From the NCBI RefSeq assembly GCF_019925205.1, contig NC_083560.1, positions 44,190,270 to 44,254,269 of the forward strand: DNA of 64,000 nucleotides. Reading direction: 5' to 3'. Below the pieces are notes generated by a model. The model worked only from the letters and a program-made list of their open reading frames with translations, was not told the DNA's origin and did no database searches. Source of the stretch: Metopolophium dirhodum (Eukaryota; Arthropoda; Insecta; Hemiptera; Aphididae). Made by a program: the position numbers and the translations under genes. This document shows, piece after piece, positions 33,436-45,006 of the stretch (the first letter of the stretch is position 1; each line of letters begins with the position of its first letter).

Positions 33436-34784
33436 ACAATGCGTTGTTAAGCTTTACTCTATAAGTACGCATTTGAGCAAATGTAGCATTCTACTCGATG
33501 TTTTCCCTCTGCAAAGAAAATTGAGGAATCATATAATATTATTTTTGACCTAATAGGACAACGCACTGTTAATCCTTACATAGAACACATTTGAGAAAAA
33601 AAATGTTGTATGCTACTCGATATTTTCTCTCTGCAATGAATATTGAGGAATTATTATATAATATAATATATTATGTCTGGCCTAATATTATCCAAGTTTC
33701 CACGCACGAGACCTAGCAGGTAAGAAAAATACATATTACGTTAATGACTACACACGGCGGAAAAATAATATTCTATATGTAAGTTCCTGAACAGTAAAAA
33801 AAAATTAGATGCTTAATAAAGGCCTAATATAACAATGCGTTGTTAATCTTTACCAAGTACCCATTTGAGCAAAAAAAATGTAGCATTCTACTCGATGTTT
33901 TCCCACTGCAAAGAAAATTGAGGAATCATATAATATTATTTTTGACCTAATAGGACAACGCACTGTTAATCCTTACATAGAACACATTTGAGAAAAAAAA
34001 TGTTGTATGCTACTCGATATTTTCTCTCTGCAATGAATATTGAGGAATTATTATATAATATAATATATTATGTCTGGCCTAATATTATCCAAGTTTCCAC
34101 GCACGAGACCTAGCAGGTAAGAAAAATACATATTACGTTAATGACTACACACGGCGGAAAAATAATATTCTATATGTAAGTTCCTGAACAGTAAAAAAAA
34201 ATTAGATGCTTAATAAAGGCCTAATATAACAATGCGTTGTTAATCTTTACCAAGTACCCCCATTTGAGCAAAAAAAATGTAGCATTCTACTCGATGTTTT
34301 CCCACTGCAAAGAAAATTGAGGAATCATATAATATTATTTTTGACCTAATAGAACCAATGCGCTGTTAATCCTTAACAAAGGACACATTTGAGAAAAAAA
34401 ATGTTGTATGCTACTCGATATTTCCTCTCTGCAATGAATATTGAGGATTTATTATATAATATATTATGTCTGGCCTAATATTATGCAAGTTCCTACGCAC
34501 GAGACCTAGCAGGTAAGAAAAATACATATTACGTTAGTGACTACAAACGGTGGAAAAATGATATTCTATAATATGTAAGTTCCTGAACAGTAAAAATAAA
34601 ATTAGATGCTTAATAAAGGCCTAATATAACAATGCGTTGTTAATCTTTACCAAGTACCCATTTGAGCAAAAAAATGTGGCATGCTACTCGATGCTATATA
34701 TACACGTCGGAAAAAATGATATTCTATATTATGTAAGTTCCTAAACAGTAAAAAAAAATGAAATGCTTAATAGTATTATGTTAG
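33436..34784 (+). repeat. ~397-bp composite tandem repeat (3.3 copies)
   Basis: Copies start with ACAATGCGTTGTTAA at 33436, 33832, 34229 and 34629 (periods 396, 397, 400). Each unit has two related halves, one with CATTTGAGCAAAAAAAATGT / GCATTCTACTCGATG / GCAAAGAAAATTGAGGAATC and one with CATTTGAGAAAAAAAATGTT / GTATGCTACTCGATA / GCAATGAATATTGAGGA, plus a ~145-bp third part (ACGCACGAGACCTAGCAGGT, ACACGGCGGAAAAATAATAT). The fourth copy has an internal deletion at about 34693. Copies 1 and 2 are almost identical, so amplification is recent. Confidence 0.9.
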
Positions 34785-35025
34785 TTCTTACACTAATGTT
34801 TATTTTTTGTTATACAATACATCCCGTGGGAAATAGACCGCCTGGCGTCATAGGTTAGCATAATCGCCTAAAGTTATGAAAAAAACCTCTTTGTGTCGAA
34901 CTTTTAAATTTTTTTGGTTACGGGCAATTAAACTTTTTTTTAAATAAAATCGAACTTACCGCTTATTTGCTGATGTATCTTCAACGCTTTTCAACTTTTT
35001 ATCGTAATAATTTTGATATTCTATA
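34785..35025. other. Spacer, nothing recognised
   Basis: AT-rich; it borders the small TA MITE. Confidence 0.5.
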
Positions 35026-35176
35026 CAGGCCGGCATTGAACTCTGTTTTGAAATATTTTAATCTCCAACTTAATAATATGTCTTTAAAAATAAGACGATT
35101 TTAATCTTTTTTTTGCAAATTGTTTTATACTATAATTATTTGAAACGAAATAAAAAGCGGAGTTCAATCCGGCCTG
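35026..35176. mobile_element. 151-bp TA-flanked MITE (CAGGCCGG terminus)
   Basis: CAGGCCGG ... TTGAACTC at the left, GAGTTCAATCCGGCCTG at the right: about 17 bp inverted with a 2-bp offset. TA flanks on both sides (35024-35025 and 35177-35178), consistent with Tc1/mariner. It interrupts or abuts a family 2 fragment. Confidence 0.7.
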
Positions 35177-35178
35177 TA

Positions 35179-35290
35179 TGAAGTATTCTTCTGTCAGATA
35201 AACAAATAGTCATCAAAATCTGAAAATCCTACAAGGCCTGAGAAGTTTCCCTATGAAGTAATTTTTTTCGATGTAATACACTGCATTTAG
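35179..35290 (-). repeat. Dispersed family 2, partial minus copy
   Basis: GTCAGATAAACAAATAGTCA, TCAAAATCTGAAAATCCTAC, TGAAGTAATTTTTTTCGATG, TAATACACTGC align with 63170-63262. Confidence 0.6.
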
Positions 35291-36985
35291 GTCAGACGGT
35301 GAACAGAAAAGGAGTATGAAAACGCATTGAAAACAATAACAAGACGACTGGCGAGACAATAATATAAGTTAGCCACCTCCGGCGCCGTCGTCCACCTCAA
35401 AAGTCTATTGGCAGGTCGAGATCGCTTTTTTTGTTTATATTTTAATTTACATTTCATTCCGACCAGTCTATTTGGGGGTTGTCAAACTTTTTTAATTATG
35501 ATCAACCGAGAAAAAATCTCTTCCAACAATGTCAAAAAAATGTTTTTATTTTGAAGTCGGTATTATAGTAACGCGGCATTGACTTAAAATTATTTCTTAA
35601 CGATGTGATATTGCAATGATACACCCATTCGCCAACGTTATAAATTATAATGTTAATTTGTTATTAAATATTTTAGAAATAATTTAATGTGAAACATTCA
35701 TTTTTATATAATTTTACACTTCGATATTTCGCAGAAGTGGTATGTCTATTATTCATATTACAGTGATAACGACTTAAAAAATATCTTTTTTCATCCTTTA
35801 AAGATAAAATATATGATGCTCGGTTGATCACAATCGAAAAAAGTTCGGCCACCCCTTTAATATAATGTACCTATTATTGTACTACAGATCTCACCGAGCG
35901 TAACTGGAAAAACTGTGTGTTCAGACGATGCAGAGTCGAAACATTTCGTACGACGTAGAGCAACAAGTGTTTAAAACAATATTTAAGTACCATGATACGT
36001 ATCACATAAAATTATATTTTTACAGATAGAAAAAACACACACTTGTGCGCCGTGCAGACACTTCCAAACACGTTCAACGGAAAATAAATTATTTTTGGGT
36101 TATTACGCTAATGGCTTTTGTTTATTCGACGATGATAATGGTACCTACACCTACGTCACCGTACACGTCCTAAGATAACAATATTGTGATGTCTTACGTC
36201 TGAGAATGATATTAAATAATAATAATAATATTGTAAATCGCTCGACGGTGAGTCAACCGAAGCAGAAACTATATAACATAACTATATTATATATGTTTTT
36301 TTATTAGATAAATAATGTCTATAACAATATATAATTATTATCGTGTCTAATAACATTATAATCATTTCTGTATTATTCATACACGTCTTAGTGCAGACGA
36401 CGCGTCTTTTTTTTTCGGTTCTCTTCCAAATGAACCGTTTGATGACAGTATTACAATACTGCCAATGGATTAGGTGTTTCTGGTAGAATAGAATCTGTCT
36501 CTCAAAAATAAAAATAAAACCATCGATAAAACAGCCACGTCGCGTTGTAATAAACAATAATAATATTATATATTTTAGACCGTATACGGTTGTGGGATAA
36601 GTTGCCCCGTTATAACATTTTTTTTGTACATTTTTTTGCTCGATAACTCTCAATAACACTACTATACATTTTTGTCAGAAGACGTAATATTATAATATAT
36701 TCAGAAAACGTTTGTATGCGTGTGTCTGTGACAGCAGAAGTGTAGAATATTTGAATGGATAGGTATTATAATTATATATGATGAGCATCAACACTTTGTA
36801 CTTAAATATGATATGATATTATTAAAATATATATCATGTGTACATCTATAATTGGCACAACAATGGGGGGAGGGGGTGCAGAGACAGGTCCAAAAAATAA
36901 AATCCTTTTTCTATTTTCTACTTTAATTTATTTTAAAGTAAAAATGATCAATAAATATTAAAATGTTGTATCTACTATTAATATA
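35291..36985. other. Nothing recognised
   Basis: AT-rich with a GC-rich patch at 35378-35430 (CACCTCCGGCGCCGTCGTCC). The 125-codon minus frame at 36282-36659 has no domain and an AT-driven composition. Confidence 0.4.
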
Positions 36986-37788
36986 CAGGATGATTGTTTA
37001 AGCATGCTCGCCCTATTTTTATGCTTAAATTGTGCGTCTATTAAAATTCTCATCTATGGAACTTTTAAACACACGCTCGAAGACTATACCTATTTTTGAA
37101 TACTTGAGATTTTTTGTAACACTAAAACCTGTGACAATATGAACTTTTGATTCTCAAGTAGGAACTCCCACTTTAGTATTTATTATTCAGCAGATATTTT
37201 TTTTTTTTGACAATTTTCAAGTACTGAAATGATAATTCGAGAGTTATGTTTTTGAGTTCCCACGTTAACATTGTGTACTAAGAATAATTATAAAATATAA
37301 TATGTCTATTGTCTATGGTAATGAGTTAAGTAGATACTTAGATGATATGAAAACGTTAGTAATTATTACTGTTGTCTATTCGTCTATCAATATGAATAAT
37401 TTGTAAAAATGACCCAAGTATAATAAATACAATATCTAATATTACTATTTAATATTTTTGTAAAACCTTTTTTCCTTAGTCCAAATATCTTAATAACTCA
37501 GAAACTACTCATTAGAATTTTTATTTGGATACACCAAAATGTTCAAGAAAATCATCTGCTAAATAATATGCAGTTAAAGGGGGGGGGGGCGGGGTCTCAT
37601 TTGCAAAATATAAGTTTGTAAGGCTACAGGACACTCCTTAAGTAAAACGAATAATATCAAAAATTTAAAAACATTATGTTCTTATTAGGAGGTATATATA
37701 GTTGAAAATTCTATAAATTTGAATTTGAAGAAATGTAGTATCAAAGGGGAAAATTGTGGTATAAATGGTGGCTTGAAAAATCACCCTG
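36986..37788. mobile_element. TA-flanked quasi-palindromic MITE (CAGGGTGATT family), copy 2
   Basis: Left end CAGGATGATTGTTTAAGCAT, right end GAAAAATCACCCTG, TA on both sides (36984-36985 and 37789-37790). Inverted internal motifs: TATTCAGCAGATATTTTTT against AATCATCTGCTAAATAATAT; ATAACTCAGAAACTACTCAT in the right half. A 10-base G run lies at about 37578. 803 bp, non-coding. Confidence 0.7.
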
Positions 37789-37790
37789 TA

Positions 37791-38560
37791 TACCTATTAC
37801 CTATACTATATATTATAGTGAATATTATTATTATTTTTATTCATCCATTATATTATAATACATTGGTACTTCGCTATTATGTTTCCAGCTATAACATAAT
37901 ACTATGAAATAATTTTTAGTTTATTTAATGTTTTATATAGAACAGGTTACAGATATTATATTATTATAAATTTACGAAATAACTTTGAAAACAGAGTAAC
38001 AACACTTTTCTATATGTATATTTTTAAGATGCACGACTGCCTATGAATGTGAGCACGTTTGCATTGTTTCCTTGTTCATAATTTGTTGTAACTTATAAAA
38101 CAAATGCCTAGGTAAACAGTTAAATTTTGTTGTTCAAAACATTGTTACGGTTTTTTTTTCTATGAAAATTAAAGACTTCAAAGCGTATATTACTATCAAT
38201 AAATTGGTGCCTATTCTATAATAATTAATAATATAGTACCTAAGAAAAATATAACAAATAATATTTTTAAAAATAATAAAAAATACTTCACAAGAAATTC
38301 GATCTAGGTCTTCCAGTTTCAAGCTGTTCTACGTCTAGTTCGAATCAGCCACACTTAAAAATCCTTAAACTGAATAATAACATTTAAATTTCGTTATTGA
38401 TTTGGGTAATTTAGAGAAGACGGACCGCACGTCATCCTTTAAGTCTGGAGAAGTAGAAATTTAAATTAATATAATAGTTAAATTGAGGTTAGGTAGTAAG
38501 TTATTCGAAAAAAATAATATAATTTTTCAGTAAATCAGTTTGGGCTTAACCCGGGCTTAA
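37791..38560. other. Nothing recognised
   Basis: AT-rich; accidental frames at 37719-37907 and 38134-38322. Confidence 0.5.
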
Positions 38561-38589
38561 AAACTAAAGATTCATTTACATTTTACATC

Positions 38590-38769
38590 ATTTAAAAAAT
38601 ATAAGTTTGTATCGTCACAGGACACACCTAAAGTAGTACAAAAAAAAAACAGGTAGGTATATGATAATATGGTTTTTAGATATTCTTAAAAATTCTAAAA
38701 AAAAGAATTTGAATAAAAGTATTATTAATGAGAAAAATGGGGGGTGAGCATGTTTCAAAAATCACCCTT
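38590..38769 (-). mobile_element. CAGGGTGATT-family MITE, half copy at the palindrome's left edge
   Basis: GGGGTGAGCATGTTTCAAAA then ATCACCCTTTA at 38769 is the family's right end. Only this half is present. Confidence 0.55.
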
Positions 38770-39550
38770 TATATTTTATATATTTAATTTTGAATTGCCA
38801 TTTTTCGTTCTCGTTTTTCAATATTTACAATTAAGTGTGCTTACTGCTTTATGTATTTGAACGAAAAAATATTTTATTTTCCTATTATTTTCTAATATAA
38901 AAACGCTATTTTTATATTATATTTTATATATTTTTTATATTATTTATACTATTTTATTCGCAATCAGTTCGATATGAACAAATAATCTGTTGTCGTACTA
39001 TAAAGCTCTTATTATTAACATGACAATATGTTATTTTTATTCCACAGATCGGTGGGTATTGTAAATCGTACGTACAATAAAATTAGCAATGCTTATAAAT
39101 TTAAATTTATTTATTTAAAAATATTTTTTAGCTGTGATGTGATGTGCATTATAATAATGAATACAAAAAAAAAAATGATAACTACTAATGAAATAAAAAT
39201 TAAATATAAAATATACAAAATTTTACTACATGAAAGACGTTAATTTGTAATGTTGGTGGCTGTTGACGGGCGTCGCTGGCTGGGCCGACCATTGTCTCCG
39301 CAATGACTCCAAAAACCATAATCGATAAATGATATCATCGATTATCGTTAAAATTATAACTCATAGGTAAGTCATATTTAAATATGACTTGGCTGACATT
39401 TAAAAATTCAATCCGTCCAGGATTGCAGGCTTGATAGTTCCTATTATCATGATAAGTACATTAATACTTAACTAATCTAAGTACTTATATAATATCACAA
39501 GCCGTAAGACTAATCTAGATTTTATGTTATAGAGTATACTGGTTGCTTAC

Positions 39551-39580
39551 CGGTAATGGTGTAGATGTGTCCTGATTCAT
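39551..39580 (-). other. Exon-like ATG...GTAAGC block, forward-arm copy
   Basis: On the minus strand: ATGAATCAGGACACATCTAC ACCATTACCG followed by GTAAGC (39545-39550). It encodes MNQDTSTPLP and then a good 5' splice donor. Two sister copies are at 40648 and 41550. Confidence 0.35.
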
Positions 39581-39892
39581 ATTGTCCAATATTTGTGAAA
39601 GTATTAATACCTACCTATAAAAGTCTACGGGGAAAAAAAATAATATCCTTTAGCGTAAAATTAGGTATTTTTAAAATTGAACCGTTAAAATGTTATTTTA
39701 AAAATCAACAAATAAATATATGATTAATAATCCAAGTCCTATAATATTATATTGCTATAGTTACACCAAAATAAATTCATACATGAAGATCAAAAAAAAT
39801 ACAGATTGTTTTAACAATATCTTTGTCACTCCTGTTACAAGGAAAATATAAATTGTTATTTATAGATAAATATTATTTGTTAAACTTTTTAG

Positions 39893-40202
39893 CAATATCT
39901 TTATTGGTTTGATAAGTATTATGTTGGAATGCATGAAGATGCATGTTGATAAGAAAATTATTTGATAAAATAACAGTGTAATTTTATCAATAACAATGTT
40001 GAATGTAGGTGTATGCTTCATTAAATATATGCCTTTCACATATGCAATATATTGATACAAAATCAACAAAATGGTATCCATCTATTTTACCAAGATTCAA
40101 ATTTACTGCACTAGATTAAATTGGTTGAAAAAAAAGTGAAAAGTTTTTTTTACACGTTCTTTTTTTTTGGGGGGGGGGGGGGGGGGGGGCGTTAACACAT
40201 CA
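39893..40202. other. Loop of the palindrome with a G21 run
   Basis: Sequence unique to the centre of the palindrome, ending in T-rich then G21 (40169-40189) next to the right arm. The 73-codon minus frame here has no domain. Confidence 0.6.
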
Positions 40203-40647
40203 AAAGTTTAACAAATAATATTTATAAAAAACAATTTTCCTTGTAACAGGAACAATTTTTCATTTAAAAGAAACATTTTTCTATGTGAAAGTAACAATTA
40301 CTTTTAAGCTGAAAACAACAAAATTATTGTTATATTATTTATATAGTTTTTGTTTCTTATAAGAACTCTTATTTTCTACAATTATTACTAGGTATATATA
40401 ACAAATGTTTTGTCGGCCTAGGAGTTACAGAGATATTGTTAAAACAATGTGTATTTTTTTTTGTTTTCGTGCATGAATTTCTTTTGGTGAACCATAGTAA
40501 TGTATTATAATACATATATTGATAAAATATATTTCTTAGTTTGTTGGTTTTTAAAATAACATTTTAAAAATGCCAAATTTTACGCTTTAAGATATTATTT
40601 TTTTCTTCTGTAGACTTTTATTAATACTTTTACAAATATTAGACAAT

Positions 40648-40677
40648 ATGAATCAGGACACAGTTACACCATTACCG
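40648..40677 (+). other. Exon-like ATG...GTAAGT block, right-orientation copy 1
   Basis: Encodes MNQDTVTPLP and is followed directly by GTAAGT (40678-40683). Preceded by ACTTTTACAAATATTAGACA in all copies. Confidence 0.35.
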
Positions 40678-41549
40678 GTAAGTTAACCAATATGCTCTAT
40701 AACATAGAATCTAGATTAGTCTTATGACTCATGCTATATAAGTACTTACATTAATTAAGTATTAATGTACTTATAATGATAATAGGAACCATCACGCCTG
40801 CAATCCTTGACGGATGGAATTTTTAAATGTGAACCAAGTTATATTTAATTATGACTTACCTATGAGTTATAATTTTGACAATAGTAACAACGGCCGACCC
40901 AGCCACCGACGCCCATCAACAGCCATCAACATTACAAATTAACGTCTTTCGTGTATATTTCAAATGTACTTTTATTTTTATTTCATTGGCGATTATCATT
41001 TTTTTTGTTATATATTATTAATGCGCCTCACACAGCAAAATAATATTTTTAAATACTATTTTGGAAATAAACACACACAAAAAATTATATTTTTAAATAA
41101 ATAAATTTAAATTCATAACCCTTGCTAATTATATTGTATGAACGATTTACGATAAATAATAAAATATATTAAATACCCACCGATCTGTGGAATGATAATA
41201 TATGAATAATAAATTATCATGTTAATAATAAGAGCTTTATGGTACGACCATAGATTATCTGCTCGATTACAAGGTAGATATAACAATTAATGTTTTGTCG
41301 GTTCAGGAGTGACAAAAATATTGTTAAAATTATGTGTATTTTTTTTTGTTTTCATGTATGAATTTCGTTTAGTGTACTTATAGTATTATATTATAATCCA
41401 TGTATTTTTAAATATTTCTTCGTTTGTTGATTTTTAAAATAAACATTTTAACGGTTCATTTTAAAAATGCCGAATTTTACGCGTCAAGATATTATTTTTT
41501 TTTTTTTCCGTATACTTTTATCAATACTTTTACAAATATTGGACAATAT

Positions 41550-41579
41550 ATGAATCAGGACACGGCTTCACCATTACCG
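41550..41579 (+). other. Exon-like ATG...GTAAGT block, right-orientation copy 2
   Basis: Encodes MNQDTASPLP, followed by GTAAGT (41580-41585). The hAT MITE starts 25 bp further on. Confidence 0.35.
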
Positions 41580-41610
41580 GTAAGTAGTCACAGTGTACCA
41601 TACTCTATAA

Positions 41611-42079
41611 TAGGGGTGGCCACTAACCTTCATTTTTGAAGCCTCAAATTTATAAAGCTAATTCGAGGCGAGTCACATTGTAAAGTTAATTTTATATCAA
41701 TTTATTTTTTACACTGCACATAGAGGTATACACTACTATATTTAGATATTTTAATGAATTTAAATATTTAAGCGTTGATTCACATACATAAGTAGTCCCA
41801 AAGATTGAAATAAGTCTCTTAGCAAACTCTTTTGTAAGTAAGTAATTTTCTTCTGGAACATGGGCTCCCTAATTTGGGCTATACAAATAATAAAAATCAA
41901 CGCCAACGACGCCGTTCCAATCTATAACAACGACTGTAACGATAACGAAACCGACGGAAATGAAAACACTATCTTATGATTCTAACGGAAATACGGAATT
42001 ATATTTATTAAATTTTAGTCCAAGCTTGGTTCAAGAGCCACAAGAAACTGATTTAAGAGCCTCGTTGTGGCCACCCCTG
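41611..42079. mobile_element. hAT MITE (CAGGGGTGGCCAC terminus) inside the palindrome
   Basis: Left end TAGGGGTGGCCACTAACC, right end GTGGCCACCCCTG. Flanks CTCTATAA and TTCTATAG match at 6 of 8; the sister copy at 40697 (GCTCTATAACATAGA) shows the uninterrupted site. The first ~85 bp (CAAATTTATAAAGCTAATTC, GAG(G/T)(C/T)GAG(T/C)CACATTGTAAAG) match the inverse of the transposase-bearing element's end at 57480-57557. 469 bp, non-coding. Confidence 0.8.
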
Positions 42080-43168
42080 TTCTATAGTATAGATTGTAGA
42101 TTAGTCTTATGACTTATGATATAAGTATTTAAGTCCTAACATACTTATTATGATGATAGGAACCATCACGCCTGCAATCCTGGACAGATGGAATTTTGAA
42201 ATGTGAACCAACAAGCTATAGGTATTTAAATATGACTTATGAGGTATAATTTTAACGATAATAACAACGGCAGGCCCAGCCGGCGACGCCCATCAACAGC
42301 CATCAACATTACAAATTAACGTCTTTCAAATATATTTTATTTTTTATTTTTATTTCATTAGTAATTATCAATTTTTTTTTTGTATTCATTATTAATTCAC
42401 CTAACAAAGCAAAATAATATTTTGAACTAGATTTGTCTTACGACTTATGATATATAACTATATATAGGTACTTACATTAATTAAGTATTAATGTACTTAT
42501 CGTGATAATAGGAACTATCACGCCTGCAATCCTGGACGGATTGAATTTTTAAATGTCAGCCAAGTCATATTTAAATATGACTTACCAATGAGTTATAATT
42601 TTAACGATAATCGATGATATCATTTATCGATTATGATTTTTGGAGTCACTGCGGAGACAATGGTCGGCCCAGCCAGCGACGCCCGTCAACAGCCACCAAC
42701 ATTAAAAATTAACGTCTTTCATGTAGTAAAATTATGTATATTTTATATTATGTATACTATTTAGTTTTTAGTTTTTATTTCATTAGTAATTATCATTTTT
42801 TTTGTATTCATTACTAATGCACATCATACAGCAAAATAATATTTTTAAATAAATAAATTTAAATTTATAAGCCTTGCTAAGTTTATTGTACGTACGATTT
42901 ACGATAAATATTAAATACCCACCGATTCGTGGAATGATATAAAAATAATACATTTTCATGTTAATAATAAGAGCTTTATGGTACTAGCACAGATTATCTT
43001 CTCGTATCGATCTGATTACGTATAAAAATTGCGTTTTTATATTACAAAATAATAGAAAAATAAAACATTTTTTCTTTCATATGCATAAAGCAGTAAGCAC
43101 ACATAATTGTAAATATTGCAAAAACGAGAACGAAAAATGGCAATTTAAAATTAAATATATAGAATATA

Positions 43169-43775
43169 CAAGATGATTTTTTAAACATGCTCACCCCCAT
43201 TTTTCTCTTTAATAATACTTATAATCGAATTCTGATTTTTAGAATTTTTGAGAATACCTAAAGACCATATTTCCAAATACCTGATATTTTTTTTGTACTA
43301 TTTAAGGTGTGTCCTGTGGCGATACAGACTTCTATTTTTCAAGTAATAACCCCTCCCCCCCTCTTTATTACTGTAAATTATTTAGCGGGTGATTTTCTTG
43401 AAAAATTTGATCTACCTATCTAAATCAAAATTATAATAAGTAGGTTAGCCCACATAGTTCATCAGTGATTAAAATTCTTATACCTATTAAGGATAATAAT
43501 CCTTAAATGTGGTTTTTGAAAAATATAAACTATATTATGTAATATTAAATGTGGAGATAATTTTTACAAATTTTTATACTAATAGGTCAATAATTATAGT
43601 CATAACTAAAATTATCAAATCGTTGAAGCCCACATTTTCCATAACCATAAACATTTTATCCCCAGTAACCAAAGTTATATTAGGTACTCAAAAACTACTC
43701 GTCCAAATATTGAATTAATAATACATACGAATTCTCAAAAAATATTTGCTGAGTAATTAAAAGTGAAAAAGAAGG
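43169..43775. mobile_element. CAGGGTGATT-family MITE at the palindrome's right edge
   Basis: Starts (TA)CAAGATGATTTTTTAAACAT and continues through TGTGTCCTGTGGCGATACAG and TTTAGCGGGTGATTTTCTTG. It has an inverse-like second half ACTCAAAAACTACTCGTCCA, TATTTGCTGAGTAATTAAAA. The right terminus is lost. The part to about 43350 is shared with the left arm. Confidence 0.55.
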
Positions 43776-43779
43776 GTTC

Positions 43780-44500
43780 TATTTTTTTTTTTATCAAATA
43801 AGGATCAAATGAATATTTGATAAAAAAATTTCTTGAATAAAAAAAAAATCTAAATGGAATAACTGGAAAAAAATATCTGTTACACACTCCTATGTTATGG
43901 TATTTTTAGTTATAGTTACCTAGTATATTTAACAAAATTGTTTTTATTAGTATTTTTATACTACTTATAGGTTACATGGATAGGTTATATAAGGATAAAA
44001 TTCCATACATTAAGATTTTTTTCCATTTAGATTCTTTTTATTACATAAAAAATGCATTTTTTTTATTAAATATATTTTTTATATAAAATATTGATTTTTT
44101 ATCAAACTAAAAATATTTTATAACAGATTTTTTTATTGATTTTTATCAAACAGAATTTTTAGTAAGATTTTTATTCAATTTACATTTTTTAATGATAAAA
44201 AAAAATTTAATTTTGATAATCTTTATTTAATAAAAAACAATTTGAATAAAATCTTAATATAAGACATTTTTTGGTAAATTTTTTTTATAAAATATGATTT
44301 CCATAATTTAAAATCTATAATTGATAAAAAAACTTTAATAAAAAATATGTTTAGTTAAAAAAATCATATTTTATAAAAAAAATTTAATTTAATGACGATT
44401 GTTAACAAATATTCTAAATTTGTTAAAAATTCAGGTTTAATAAAAATAATATGCATTGAATAATAAAAAAAAATGTATCATGCTGACAAACTAATTACGT
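43780..44500. repeat. Extreme AT island with scrambled TTTATTAAAA motifs
   Basis: Almost pure A/T with recurring ATTTTTTTATAAAATATGA, TTTTTATTGATTTTTATCAA, TAATAAAAAATATG. A longer inverted pair AAAAATCTAAATGGAATAA (about 43848) and CCATTTAGATTCTTTTTATT (about 44023) is visible. No coding. Confidence 0.6.
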
Positions 44501-44611
44501 ACTAAGTACTAGATGTAAATCCAATTCTGAGTGACTCCTGCCCTGAAAGGTCAAATTGAATTAAATTTGAATTTATTTAGCATACAATTTAAACAAATTA
44601 TAAGCCCCATA

Positions 44612-44890
44612 GAGAAATTGAATTTCCGGGGGTACCCGATGTCAAACAAATTCTGATTGGGGTCAAACAAATTTAAACAAATAACATACTAAATATTGGC
44701 AAAAGAAAAATCCTGGAAAGTCCATTATTTAATTATGAGGGAGGCTGGGGAAACGTTTCTTCGGCCCCCCACGGGAAAATTGAATTTTCCGGGTACCTTA
44801 TGTCAAACAAATTCTGATTCGGGCCAAACAAATTAAAACTAATAACGTACTAAATATTGGCAAAAGAAAATTCACGAAAATTGATATGTG
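44612..44890 (+). repeat. Two tandem copies of a ~165-bp repeat
   Basis: AAATTGAATTTCCGGGGGTA, GATGTCAAACAAATTCTGAT, TACTAAATATTGGCAAAAGA at 44612-44745 recur at 44778-44890 as AAATTGAATTTTCCGGGTAC, TATGTCAAACAAATTCTGAT, TACTAAATATTGGCAAAAGA. GC is higher than the surroundings. Confidence 0.8.
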
Positions 44891-45006
44891 GGGGGCCTAT
44901 ACCTCTTATATATGTTTACTATACCTACTACCGTTATTAATATTACTAAATATTGTAAATTGGACGTAGTCCCTATGAAATAAATGAATATATAACTATA
45001 GTTAGG

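Larger units (their letters stand above)
38590..43350. repeat. ~4.7-kb palindromic cluster: one forward and three inverted unit copies
   Basis: The outermost motifs GTATCGTCACAGGACACACC (38610) and GTGTGTCCTGTGGCGATAC (43308) are inverses, followed inward on both sides by CAGGGTGATT-family ends, a TGCCATTTTTCGTTCTCGTT segment, AGAGCTCTTATTATTAAC/GTTAATAATAAGAGCTTTA, CCACCGATC, GTTGACGGGCGTCGCTGGCT, GACTCCAAAAACCATAATCG and a perfect palindrome around AAATATTTAAATATG-type sequence. The left arm runs to 39892; the right arm begins at 40203; the loop is 39893-40202. Right-orientation copies: 40203-41272, 41273-42425 (split by a hAT MITE), 42426-43165. No long coding frame. Confidence 0.8.

Noticed and set aside
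33436..34784. Regularly spaced repeats reminiscent of a CRISPR array
   Set aside because: Repeats are ~397 bp and contiguous with no unique spacers, in eukaryotic-looking DNA; a satellite-like array.
36282..36659. 125-codon minus-strand frame, the longest outside repeats
   Set aside because: Isoleucine/tyrosine/lysine-rich composition as expected from AT-rich DNA; no domain, no neighbouring signal.
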